DNA of 64,000 nucleotides from Acorus gramineus (lineage: Eukaryota > Streptophyta > Magnoliopsida > Acorales > Acoraceae): the NCBI GenBank assembly GCA_030737835.1, contig CM060851.1, forward strand, positions 10,778,154 to 10,842,153, written 5' to 3'. Numbering within the stretch: position 1 is the stretch's first letter; every line of letters starts with the position of its first letter. A program made the position numbers and the translations under genes. This document shows positions 1 through 10,069 of the stretch, one piece after another. The notes beneath the pieces were generated by a model. The model worked only from the letters and a program-made list of their open reading frames with translations, had not been told where the DNA came from and did not search any database.

Positions 1-551
1 ATTTATGCAGCCCAAAATAATCACCAAAGCAATCCGAAAAATATAAAAACAAACAAACCACTAAGCAACACCAAATTTAACGTGATTCGGCTTAAGCCTA
101 CATCTACGGGACACTTCAACACCAATCCACTATATTAAAAATATAATGAAAAATAATGTCTTCTCAAGTTTTACTCAAAACTTGAGGAATACAAATATAA
201 GAGAGAGATATAGGGTTACCACAAGAAGAACCCTAAACATGATCTTCTAAATAATATGAAGGAGAAGACCACGTTGAACAACGTCGGAATCCATGAAGAA
301 GACGTCATGAAGAGAACTGCTCCTCTCTCTCTCTCTCTCTCTCTGTTTTGCCGAACAAAAGCTGCCGCTCACAATTCTCTCTTATGTCCGTCTAAAACTA
401 TTAAAGAGAAAGGAAGACCTAATAAACATTATGCACTGTTCACGTGCATCACCTCATCCATGCATGGGTACCAATCTATGTAATCAAAAGAAGGGCCCAT
501 TATGGGCTGGACCAAAAGAAAGGCCCATCTGGGCTGGGCTCACACCCAACA
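1..551 (-). repeat. Copia-1 3' LTR (partial)
   Basis: Matches 14466-15001 over most of its length and ends in CA at 551, right before the reversed purine tract. It carries about 75 bases near 230-305 that the other LTR lacks, and a CT microsatellite at about 325-345. The outer end lies before position 1. Confidence 0.9.
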
Positions 552-563
552 ATCTCCCCCTCC
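552..563 (-). other. Copia-1 polypurine tract
   Basis: On the minus strand a run of G and A directly precedes the 3' LTR start (TGTTGGGTG). This is the usual plus-strand priming site position. Confidence 0.75.
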
Positions 564-597
564 AGCCCAATGAGGGGGGAACCCGGTCCGTGACTCC

Positions 598-2175
598 TCA
601 CCTGGAGTCCATGCTAGCCAACTTCTTGCAAAGCTCGAACTTGTTCTTCGGAACAACTTTTGTCATCGCATCTGCGGGATTACGGTCGGTGTGAATCTTC
701 TTCATCTTCATCAAGTTTTTCTCGATGGCATCACGGATCCAATGATATCTAATATCAATGTGCTTCGTACGAGAATGATAAGTAGCATTTTTACTCAAAT
801 CCAAAGCGCTCTGGCTATCACAAAATACTACATACTCGTCTTGCTTCAAACCCAGTTCTTGGAGAAAACGTTTCAACCATATCATTTCTTTACTTGCTTC
901 GGTAGCTGCAATATACTCTGCTTCTGTCGTAGACAAAGCAACACACTTTTGCAGTTTTGACTGCCAAGAAACAGCTCCCCCTGCGAAAGTAAATAAGTAT
1001 CCCGATGTTGACTTTCGTTGATCAAGATCACCTGCCATGTCAGCATCTGTAAAGCCTTCCAACACTGGTTTTGAACTGCCGAAACTCAAGCACAACTTCG
1101 AACTGCCCTTTAAATACCTGAAGATCCACTTCACTGCTTCCCAATGATCCTTTCCAGGATTCGCAAGATATCTGCTCACAACACCAACTGCATATGATAT
1201 ATCTGGCCGAGTGCATACCATAGCATACATCAAACTTCCTACTGCAGAGGAGTAGGGAATTTTCTTCATCTCTTCCTTTTCTTCATTGGTCGAGGGACAC
1301 GAACTTCTGCTCAATTTTAAATTTTCTGTGATAGGCGTGCTAACGGCATTGGCACCTTTCATATTGAACCTTTCAAGAATTCGTTCAATATATTTTTCTT
1401 GTGACAACCACAATTTCTTAGCTTTCCTATCACGAATAACCTGCATGCCCAAAATCTGTCGTGCTGATCCTAAGTCTTTCATTTCAAAAGACTTAAATAA
1501 CTCCTGTTTTAATTTTGTGATCATCATAGCATTCTGTCCGATTATGAGCATATCATCCACATAGAGCAAAAGAATTATGAAATCACCTTTAGTGGACCTT
1601 TTGAAATAAACACAAGGGTCTGCAGTTGTCTTTTGGTATTCCTGACTCACCATGAAGGAGTCGAACTTTTTATACCACTGCCTTGGTGCCTGCTTCAGTC
1701 CATAGAGACTTTTCTTTAATCTGCAAACCATGTGTTCTTTTCCTTTGACTTCAAATCCCTCTGGTTGCACCATGTATATCTCTTCCTCCAAATCGCCATG
1801 GAGGAATGCAGTCTTTACATCGAGCTGTTCAACCTCAAGATCAAGGCTAGCTGCTAAACTGAGAATTGTTCTGATGGAAGTCATCTTCACCACCGGAGCG
1901 AATATCTCATCGAAGTCTATTCCGTGCTTCTGTCCAAAGCCTTTGACCACTAGTCGAGCTTTGTACTTCACCAAATTCTCGTTCCCATCTCTTTTGAGCT
2001 TGAACACCCATTTATTTTGCAAAGCTTTTCTATCCTTAGGAAGTTCAACCAACTCATAAGTATTATTTTTCTGTAGAGAGTTCATCTCATCATGCATGGC
2101 CCTAAGCCATTTTTCTTTTTCTTTATGAGTTTGTACCTCCTGAAAACTTTCTGGCTCCCCCTCTTCAGTGAGCAA
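598..2175 (-). pseudogene. Copia-1 pol, reverse transcriptase and RNase H part
   Basis: This 525-codon open stretch is the C-terminal half of a copia polyprotein. The RT begins near residue 55 (KWVFKLKRDG), keeps the QLDVKTAFLHGDLEE block near 117-131 and has the catalytic YVDD at about 205-208. The copia RNase H follows, with FTDADMAGD near 375 and a TKHIDIRYHWIRD block near the end. It stops at 598, close to the purine tract, as expected for the polyprotein end. It is separated from the integrase part by a one-base frameshift near 2200, where a single A seems to be missing, so it cannot be made as part of a full polyprotein. The enzyme family copies retrotransposon RNA into DNA. Confidence 0.93.
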
Positions 2176-3700
2176 AATATACTCAGAGGTGGGGTATTTG
2201 ATGTTGGCCTGTGCTCTCTGGATGATTTTCTAATCTGAGTATCTGTAGTCTCTGACTGACTATGCTGCTCCCCCTGTTCAGGAACTTCCTGTTCTGGCTC
2301 TTCATTGTTGTTAGGAATTTCTGGCACCACATCAATGTCTTCACTTCTCGTCTCCTCTCCATCTGTAGCCGGCTGTCCTGGAGAGGGAATAGGTGTAAGG
2401 TCTGCAACACCATCAACTGATTTCGTAGTTCTGTCGAAATCTTTAATACTCTGACTCTCGTAGAAGACCACATCTCTGTGCCGAATCACCCTTTTCTTTA
2501 TCGGATCCCAAAACCTGTAGCCAAATTCTTCACCGCCATAGCCAATGAAGATGCATGGAACTGCTTTATCATCAAGCTTCTTTCTCTGCTCTTTGGGTAC
2601 ATGCACGAAAGCCTTACATCCAAAGACCTTCAAATGTGAATACGAAACCTCCTTTCCGGACCAAACTTTCTCTGGAATATTAGAATCCAAAGATACTGTC
2701 GGTGATCTGTTTATCAAGTAGCAGGCAGTCGAAACAGCTTCACCCCAGAAGGTTCTAGGCAAATTTGCCATCTTCATCATACACACGACTTTTTCAACGA
2801 TGGTGCGATTCTTCCGTTCTGCAACACCATTATGCTGTGGAGTACCAGGTTCAGTTCTTTCGTGTCGAATGCCGTGACGCGAGCAATAATCTCTGAACTC
2901 TCTCGAAGTGTACTCTCCTCCATTATCTGTCCGTAGTGACTTTAATTTTCTTCCTGTCTCCCTTTCCACCATGGCATGAAATTTTTGAAAGTGCTCGAAG
3001 ACCTGATCCTTCGTTCTCAACAAATAGACCCACACTTTCCTGGATGCATCATCAATAAAAGTAACAAAATACCTATGGCCACCCAGAGATTCAACCTCAA
3101 ATGGACCACAAACATCAGAATATATCAAATCAAGAATATTTAATTTTCTTTCTAATGTTTTTCCGAATGAAACTCTATGATGCTTTCCAATCAAACAATG
3201 TTCACAAGAGCTAAGAGGCATACCTTTGGAAAAGGAAATTAGAGACTTCTTTGCCAGAACTTGTAACCCCTTCTCGCTCATGTGACCAAGCCGCCTATGC
3301 CATAAATCTGGAGACGAATTTTCTTCTGCTGTATTCATTCCATCACTGCATACCTTTAAATGAGTCTTGTACAAAGTGCAACAACTCTTTCCTCTTGCAA
3401 CAATCAACGAGCCCTTAGTAAGCTTCCATTTTTCATTGCCGAAATGACTTTCGAACCCTTGTCGATCCAAAGCAATCCCCGAAAGCAGATTGAGGCGTAA
3501 ATCAGGAACATGACGAACATCTTTCAAAATTAATGTGTGTCCTACATCAGTTTGTACGCACACATCACCAATCCCTGCAATCTTTGAGTGGCTGGTGTTA
3601 CCCATTTTCACGGTGCCAAAGTCTCCTGCTCTGTACGAAGTGAAAGACCCCATATTAGGAGTCGCATGAAAAGATGCTCCTGTATCTACCACCCACTCAT
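2176..3700 (-). pseudogene. Copia-1 pol, protease and integrase part
   Basis: An open frame runs from 3692 down to 2082; the meaningful part ends near 2200 at the frameshift. It starts at the copia protease motif VVDTGASFHATP. A GAG-pre-integrase zinc-binding segment follows at about residues 129-175 (LWHRRLGH, CEHCLIGKHH). The integrase core then shows the DDE triad at about D193 (YSDVCGP), D256 (TDNGGEY) and E292 (NGVAERKNR). A Tnt1-like segment follows (FGCKAFVHVP, IFIGYG). The protein continues upstream at 13554 on the other side of Gypsy-1, where the sense strand reads GTE before the gap and WVVDTGA after it. Confidence 0.92.
3696..3700. repeat. Target-site duplication of Gypsy-1, left copy
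   Basis: CTCAT here pairs with CTCAG at 13554-13558. Removing Gypsy-1 and one copy restores the Copia-1 reading frame across the junction. One base differs, so the left copy has probably mutated. Confidence 0.75.
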
Positions 3701-4792
3701 TGTCACGCCCCAGGCCGGCCGCACCCGGGACGCGGCAGGTGTATATAAAATATCAGAATCTACACAGGAGGTCAATAATATATATCATACACAAGCAACC
3801 AGAATGACACACAGACAACACAGAGGCTGACATGATATATACACCAAATGCGGAAGCAAAAGACTGAATCTGTAAATAAACATACTACAGACTCGATACA
3901 CAATCATATGTCCTGTGAGAGCCAATATACACAATACAACTGAATATACACCAACGCGTGCCCAAGCACGGAAATAAATACATACAGTCAAGAAAGGGAT
4001 GCTGATAGCTTCTGGCACTCGCGGAACGTAGCGCTGCTCCGCTACTGAAGGAATCCCTCGAACGGCTCCACCTGCTGCTCCGGCTCCAGCTCAGGCTCAG
4101 TGGCAACTGGGGAAAAACATATGCGAGGGGTGAGCCACACGCTCAGTGAACAGCACAACCCATGCATCACAGACAATATTGACCACAATTCATTTATTTA
4201 TCCAGCCTCTAAGTGGCATAACACATAACCCAGTGGGTCGCTCCATCGACGACCCACCACACCCTCACCCTCACCCTCAACAGGTGACGCGGGATATTGG
4301 GACTGATAATCATCCAATCACAAAACCAGCGGGTCGCTCATCGCCAACCCACTACTCCCTCACCCTCACCCTACCACGGGTGACATAGGATTTTGGGACT
4401 GACTAGGCTGTTGGCCACCCTTGGTCCACCGATAGTCTCTCCTCCACTCCGTAGGCCGCTTGGTCTACTCCCACATTCAGCACAGTCCGAAACCAAATCA
4501 GGAGGTGCCTACTGATGGGAGCCCTCACCACAACTTCAGCACAGTCCGAAACCAAAATCAGGAGGCGCCTACTGATGGGAACCCTTGGAAGGGACGGCCT
4601 TTCTAACGCTGGGGCAGCCTCTACCGGATCCAACGAAGGGGACAGAACAACCTATCCATACGCACATGATCCACTCGGATCCGCCGACTACACACCTCAA
4701 CGACTCTAATGTCCTGAATTCCTCAGAATTCCTCCAGGGCGCATAACCAAGATGCGGGGAACATGTACAATAATAGCAAGGGTGGAATATTA

Positions 4793-5110
4793 CTGGGGGA
4801 AAGAAACTTGGGAGGGCAGCGTGAGTTCTCGATATAGGACACCCCGACAACCAAACAAGGAACACGGAGTACCCTAACCCGGGTCTCACCGCTGTCCTCG
4901 CAAGGCCCCTCCCCTATAATATTCACTAATATGCTAATAATCATACCATGGATAAATCATTAATTATCAACTAGATATATAATATTATTGGGACAAGAAC
5001 CTTGGAAGGGCAGCATGAGGTCCCGATACAGGACATCCCGACAACCAAACAAGGAACACGGAGTACCCTAACCCGGGTCTCAATGTTGACCTCGCAAGGC
5101 CCCTCCCTAT
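4793..5110. repeat. Duplicated 120-bp module inside the Gypsy-1 LTR
   Basis: Two diverged copies (about 4793-4915 and 4985-5110) share GGGA-AAGAA-CTTGG, CCCGACAACCAAACAAGGAA and CGCAAGGCCCCTCCC blocks. The same pair is in the other LTR (about 11155-11277 and 11346-11470), and a further diverged copy lies in the core at about 7840-7955. Confidence 0.85.
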
Positions 5111-5559
5111 AATATTATCTAAAGCATGCAATTAAGCATATACTAGCATTTAATTTAATAAATAAACTAGTAGGACACATGCATAGGCCAAGGCTTCCTA
5201 GCATGAGAACAGGGGGACAAGATACAGGGCTCTTACACCTATCCTAAGGGTGCAAGTCCCTAACATGCAAGTCTAGGGTAGCATGCATTCTACACATAAA
5301 TCATGCAGCATGGATTAATATTTATAACAGGCTAATATACATCCATGGTGCCCCAGGGGAGGGCAATACACTCCCAAGTGAGTAGTATGCCTCCCTACTG
5401 GGTTGGATTGTCCCACTCACCAGAAACCGGGTCGTCGCGCGACCGTCCGTCAAGATCTGCAAGACAGGGTAGTAACTTGGTGAGTAAAACCCAAAAACAC
5501 ACAAAATATACCAAGCTACACAAATAAATACCCAACACTCGGGCAAACGTACATACGAC

Positions 5560-6550
5560 CCGTACGCACGCTAGCCCGAGCACCCCGACACACTCCCGCA
5601 CCCCCGGCAACCATCCGCACGGCCAACCGCCCCCGGATGCGCCGCCGCGCCTCAGCCCGCGCACCCAGGCGCACCGCCGGGCCCCTGCCCGCCCGCCTGG
5701 ACATGCAGCCGAGCCACCCGGTGCACCGCGCGCCCACTGCGCCCCGCCGCAGCAGCCCGCGCGCACCCCGCACGCCCCCGCGCACCACGCGAGCACATCG
5801 CACGCCCCGCGCGCCCAGCGCCTCGCCCCACCCCGCGCGCACCACCAGCGCGCGCACTCCGCGCGCACCACCAGCCTCTACCGCGCGCACGCCTGCGCCT
5901 CTGCCCTCCTCACCGCGCGCACGCCTGCGCCTCAGCCCAGCGCCCCGCGCGCATACTCCTCTGCAGTGCCCAGCGCCCAGCGCTCAGCACCCTCGCCCAG
6001 CACCCGGTATCCGCGACCCAGCGCCCGACGCTCAGCGCCCAGCACCCGGGACCCTCACCCAGCGCCCACGCGCACGCCCGCGCAACACGCGCCCAGCGCG
6101 CCTGCCAGCCTGCCCGCGCTGCTGCCCGCGCTGCCTGCCTGCGCGCATCGCCGAGTGGCCCGAGCACCGCTCGCCTGCACGCCCGGCACTGCCCGCCTGA
6201 TGCCCGAGCACCTCCTACCCAGCACGCCTGCGCGCCTAGCCTGCCTGCCAGCACGCACAGCCCAGCCAGCCTACCCTGCACGCCTAGCCCTGCCGGCCCT
6301 ACCCAGCGCGCCCAGCACGCCCGCAGCACCACCCGAGCGCACGCCTGCGCACGCCTGCGCGCACACACTCGCGCGCCCGGCCACCTGGTGCGCCTGCCTG
6401 CTGCGCCCGTTGCCAACCCTCTCGGGACTGCTAGCCTCCCTGCCGAGCTCCTCTACCACCAACCACCGGCCACCCCAAGGCCTCCGACCACCACCCACAG
6501 CCCTCCGACGGCCACCCACCGCCGCCGACCACCACCCAACCTCAAATCCA
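5560..6550. other. GC-rich, CpG-dense low-complexity block in LTR
   Basis: About 1 kb dominated by CGCGC, GCCC, CAGC and CCACC words, in sharp contrast to the AT-rich surroundings. The other LTR has the matching block at about 11920-12920, and a shorter version sits in the solo LTR at about 47340-47590. The long alanine/arginine/proline-rich frames seen here are not credible proteins. Confidence 0.85.
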
Positions 6551-7187
6551 CCCTCCTAACATACATCTAAGCATGAAAAGAGAGGAAAAAGGGCTTACCA
6601 AGGGGAGGAAGAGATGTTCGGTTGCTCTCCGCGCACCGAAACCTTTCCCCAAAGGCCTCCAACGCCGGGATCTTCCTTGGCCCTCGAATTGGCCCAAATC
6701 AGAGGAGAAAAGAGGGGGGATGGAGGGGCCAATCTTCTCGAAATTCGAATCCGAGAACACCGGGGCGTAGATCGGGACCCGATCTACTCTTTCTATGTTA
6801 TGGGTTTTGAGTTTCAAGCCCTCCAAGGGGCTTAAAAGCAAGAAAAATGGAGAAGGAGAGAGAGAGAGCTCAAGGAGGAAGATGATGAATAGTGCATGAC
6901 TTTTCTCACCCCTCTTATATAAAGTCAACTCACTTAAAAACCCGGATACGCCCCGGAACTGTGAAATTCCGGAAACGTTGCCGGAATTCGATGAAATTTT
7001 CGTGAGAGGCCTAAAATGGCACCAGGACACCAAATATGCAGTTAGATTTCCAATCGGATTCCTCTAACTCAGGACGATAGCTAACAGTCCAAAAATTAGC
7101 GGTTCCGATCGAAAACCGAAAAAAAATGAAAAACTGCCAGAACGCTCCAACGGTTACCAGCAGGCTAAAAGTGACACATATATAACA

Positions 7188-7200
7188 TTCTTCCCCCCTT
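7188..7200 (-). other. Gypsy-1 polypurine tract
   Basis: On the minus strand AAGGGGGGAAGAA lies directly before the 3' LTR start (TGTTATATATG). This is the standard plus-strand primer position. Confidence 0.8.
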
Positions 7201-7261
7201 AGGAAATTTTGTCCTCAAAATATGCAAAAACATCTAGGAGGGGAAAAGATGCGGATACGCG

Positions 7262-7768
7262 TCACACCTGGCATCCTTGAGCTCCTAAGTGTCCTCGACA
7301 CCGGAACGGTGCTGCCATCGCACCTCGACCAACTGGACGGTCTTGGTGCAGAGCCTCCTCACGCGGCGGTCCATGATCACAATCGACTGCTCCACGAATG
7401 ACTGTCCGGCTCAGAGACGAGCGGCTCGAACGGGATGACGTGAGCAGGATCGTGGACACACCTTTACCCAACTGCGAACCCACCCTCCAAGACGGAAGGG
7501 TAAGAATTGGCGCTGAGGTGAGCCTCCGATAAAACTCCAGGAAGCTCTCCTCGCAAGACGGGGACCACTCGAACCGGACATCCTTCCAAGTAAGGCGGTT
7601 AAGAGGAACAGCTATCTTCGAGAGACCCTCGTCAAGCTTCCTGCAATAACTCGCCAAACTCGGGAAGCTCCGAATCCTAGCAGGGTTCGACGGTCGACGC
7701 CAATTTGACGCGACGAGCGTCTTGCCCGGGTCCACAGATATGCCTTCACCAGAAATCACTCGGCCCAA
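7262..7768 (-). pseudogene. Gypsy-1 pol remnants: end of RT plus pol C-terminus
   Basis: Two separate scraps of pol are joined here. The first (about 7768 to 7480) reads like the RT thumb/RNase H connection of Ty3/gypsy elements: GRVISGEGISVDPGK, then FPSLASYCRKLDEGLSKIAVPLNRLTWK and FEWSPSCEESFLEFYRRLTSAPILTLP. The second (about 7405 to 7262, in another frame) reads MDRRVRRLCTKTVQLVEVRWQHRSG, the chromodomain-like end seen in Tekay/Del-type pol. In that end a stop codon stands where a conserved tryptophan is usual. RNase H and integrase between the two are gone. No product is expected. Confidence 0.8.
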
Positions 7769-7789
7769 AAGGCCTTAACCCCACCAAAA

Positions 7790-8480
7790 CTCACACCTGA
7801 TCTTCCATCCATTTGATGCTTCCATGGTATCCCTTGCCTGGGAAAAGAAACCTCGAGAGGGCACCATGAAATCCCGATATAGGATACCCCGACAACCAAA
7901 CAAGGAACACGAAGTACCCTAGCCCGGGTTTCAACGCTGACCTCACAAGGCCCCTTAATCCAGAAAGGAACACTAGAAGAAGACATCATTTAAAGAACAC
8001 TACTAACCCCTCCGGATCATCTATCTCTAGATGATCACCCAACGATGTCCTTCAACATCATTTACAAGACCGAACCCAACATCATCGGGAATGGTCGAAT
8101 CAACAATTTGGTCACGAGCGACCCGTCTTCGCCTCATCCACACCCTCACTCCCGAAAGGAGACATTTTGGGACTTTGGGAGAGACTTAGACTGCTCTACA
8201 CCCCTGGTCCACCGGTAGCCTCTCCCCGCTCCGTAGCTCGCCTGGTCCTCTGACCGGGAGCCTGTCTAACGCCGGGGCTGTACTACGCGGATCCAACGAA
8301 GGGGAGAGCGATTCCACGCTCGCGGCACCATTCAATAATCTCTCCCGGGTAGCCCCTACCTGGTATACTCCCAGATTCAGTACCCCTCCGACTGCATCGG
8401 TGGTACCTACTGATGGGAACTCTCTGCCAGGACGGCTACAACCCGGCTTCCTTAACCCAAACAACCGTTCTTGACACTCA
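7790..8480. repeat. Diverged, reordered LTR-like block inside Gypsy-1 core
   Basis: The core between the pol scraps and gag contains sequence related to the element's own LTR. About 7840-7955 matches the 120-bp LTR module, and about 8160-8440 matches the LTR part around 4390-4650 (TTTTGGGACT, GGTCCACCG-TAG, GGATCCAACGAAGGGGA, CCTACTGATGGGA). The order of the two parts is the reverse of that in the LTR. The block stands where protease and most of RT should be. It may be a piece of a related LTR brought in by recombination. Confidence 0.7.
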
Positions 8481-9950
8481 CTCACCAAAATACCACACAC
8501 ACTTGCATAACAGTAACCAAACACACACCCACTCATATATCCTATTACTAGAGAGCTGGGAACACAAGATAATACCTCGAACCATGATACCCGAAGACTG
8601 CGCCTCCTCGGCCGTAAGCGCTGCAACTCTGCCCTGGACCAACCGCGGCTGAGGAGCAGGAGCACGTCTCGCCGGCTGCACTGGCTGCCTCCACTGGTCA
8701 ACTCGACCATCCTGTGGCTGCTGCTGACGCTGAGGCTGCTGCTGCTGGCGCGGAAGCTGCTGCTGTAAGAACTGCGGCTGCTGAGGTAGCACTCGGGGTC
8801 GGCCAGCATCAGGGCAATTGCATCTGATATGCCCGATGCGCTGACAATGGAAACAGCGCCGCCTCTCCGGCTGCACGGACTGGATGGGCACTGCTGCAAT
8901 GGGTGCTGGATCCCACACTGGCACCGCATCAGCTGGAGGAGAGGCAGCCGCTGACTGATCGAAGCGGGGCCTCTTCTTCTTGCGCTGCCCCTGGTCCCGA
9001 CTCCCGGAAGGACCCTGATCTGCAGAAGGGGTCGGAACCCCCACGATGATCCCGAGATCTCGCTCGACCGTCTTCGCCCGAGACACCAAGTCCGAGAACC
9101 TCGAGAATGCCTGGGAGGTGACGTGCACCCGGATGGCGCTGCTGAGACCGAGCTCGAATCGACGGCACCTCGTCTCCTCGTCCATCACCAAGGCTGGAGC
9201 AAATCTGGAGAGCCTCGTGAAGCGCGTAGAGTAGTCAGCAACCGACATGGAGCCCTGCGTCAACTGCTCGAACTCCCGCATCACGATCTGGCGCGTCGAG
9301 AACGGGAAGTACTCCTCCAAGAAATACCTCCGGAATCCCGCCCAAGAAAGCTGCTCCACTCCCTCTGGGATGTCCACCACTCGGGTAGCCCACCAGTCGG
9401 CGGCGTTACCCTTCAGCATAAAGGTGGCCAGGGAAACTCGCTGGCGATCGGTGCAAAGCATGGCCACGAAGATCGTATCCACCTCCCTCAACCAACGCTC
9501 TGGCGCAAGAGGATCTGCCGACTGACCATGGAACTCGGGAGGGTGGAGCTTCAGAAAGGCGTTGAGGCCGCTCTGCTGCACTCGCGCCGCCGCCTCTAGC
9601 TCCTCCTCCCTCTCCAGGGGATCCTCAACTCCTACTGCCGGAATCGCCACGGGGACTGGGGGTACATCGGGTACCACAGGCGGATCTGCCACCAAGGGGA
9701 CCTGCGGAACTGCCTCGCGAGCCGCCCTCAGCTCCTGAATATCTCTAGCCTGCTCTGCTAATGCTCTGGTCTGGGCCTCCAGCGCCCTCGTCTGTGTCTC
9801 CACCAAATCAGCCAACCGAGCGAAAGCACGCTCCCAAGCAGGAGGCTCCTGCGCCAAGGACTCTCCGGTAGCATCCTCGTCTCTGGTAGGTCCGGAAACC
9901 TCCAAAGACCGAGAGGGACCTCGTCCGCGCCGTCCTCTGCGAGGAGGCAT
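8478..9950 (-). CDS. gag: Gypsy-1 Gag polyprotein
   Basis: An open frame with an ATG at 9950 (MPPRRGRRGRG), next to the primer site as expected. It begins with a basic stretch. A coiled-coil-like run follows at about 50-80 (QTRALEAQTRALAEQARDI). The Retrotrans_gag domain is at about 130-290 (LHPPEFHGQSADPLAPERWL, WWATRV, FRRYFLEEYFP). A CCHC zinc knuckle lies near 367-380 (CFHCQRIGHIRCNC), then a Q/P-rich region. The last conserved Gag/protease-linker residues (ALTAEEAQSSG) appear near 445-455. The frame then runs out through non-homologous sequence into the LTR-like block, so the last 40 or so residues are probably not original. Gag forms the particle that packages element RNA. Confidence 0.9.
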   Translation of the reverse strand: MPPRRGRRGRGPSRSLEVSGPTRDEDATGESLAQEPPAWERAFARLADLVETQTRALEAQTRALAEQARDIQELRAAREAVPQVPLVADPPVVPDVPPVPVAIPAVGVEDPLEREEELEAAARVQQSGLNAFLKLHPPEFHGQSADPLAPERWLREVDTIFVAMLCTDRQRVSLATFMLKGNAADWWATRVVDIPEGVEQLSWAGFRRYFLEEYFPFSTRQIVMREFEQLTQGSMSVADYSTRFTRLSRFAPALVMDEETRCRRFELGLSSAIRVHVTSQAFSRFSDLVSRAKTVERDLGIIVGVPTPSADQGPSGSRDQGQRKKKRPRFDQSAAASPPADAVPVWDPAPIAAVPIQSVQPERRRCFHCQRIGHIRCNCPDAGRPRVLPQQPQFLQQQLPRQQQQPQRQQQPQDGRVDQWRQPVQPARRAPAPQPRLVQGRVAALTAEEAQSSGIMVRGIILCSQLSSNRIYEWVCVWLLLCKCVWYFGE

Positions 9951-10050
9951 ATCAGCACCCTAAGAAAACCAGACACTAGGATCAGAATACTCATATAGAA
10001 ATCCTAGGACTCATCTCTACGAAAGGAAGACTATTGGCTCTGACAGGACC

Positions 10051-10064
10051 AGGCTCTGATACCA
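10051..10064 (-). other. Gypsy-1 primer-binding site
   Basis: On the minus strand TGGTATCAGAGCCT lies six bases inside the 5' LTR. It matches the 3' end complement of plant initiator tRNA-Met, the common primer of plant LTR elements. Confidence 0.85.
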
Positions 10065-10069
10065 ACTTT

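Larger units (their letters stand above)
3701..7187 (-). repeat. Gypsy-1 3' LTR
   Basis: 3,487 bp, repeated almost base for base at 10070-13553. It contains a spaced pair of about 120-bp modules (about 4793-4915 and 4985-5110), a GC-rich low-complexity block at about 5560-6550, and an AT-richer tail. Open frames in the GC-rich block occur on both strands and in several frames; they look like a by-product of base composition. Confidence 0.95.

Noticed and set aside
4200-4400. CCCTCACCCTCACCCTCA tracts as a possible satellite or telomere-like array
   Set aside because: Only a few units, part of the Gypsy-1 LTR, and repeated in the other LTR.
5395-6560. Several long reading frames on both strands (alanine, arginine, proline rich), repeated at 11674-12941
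   Set aside because: They follow from the GC-rich low-complexity block of the Gypsy-1 LTRs; no domain or codon signal, and the frames differ between the two LTR copies because of indels.
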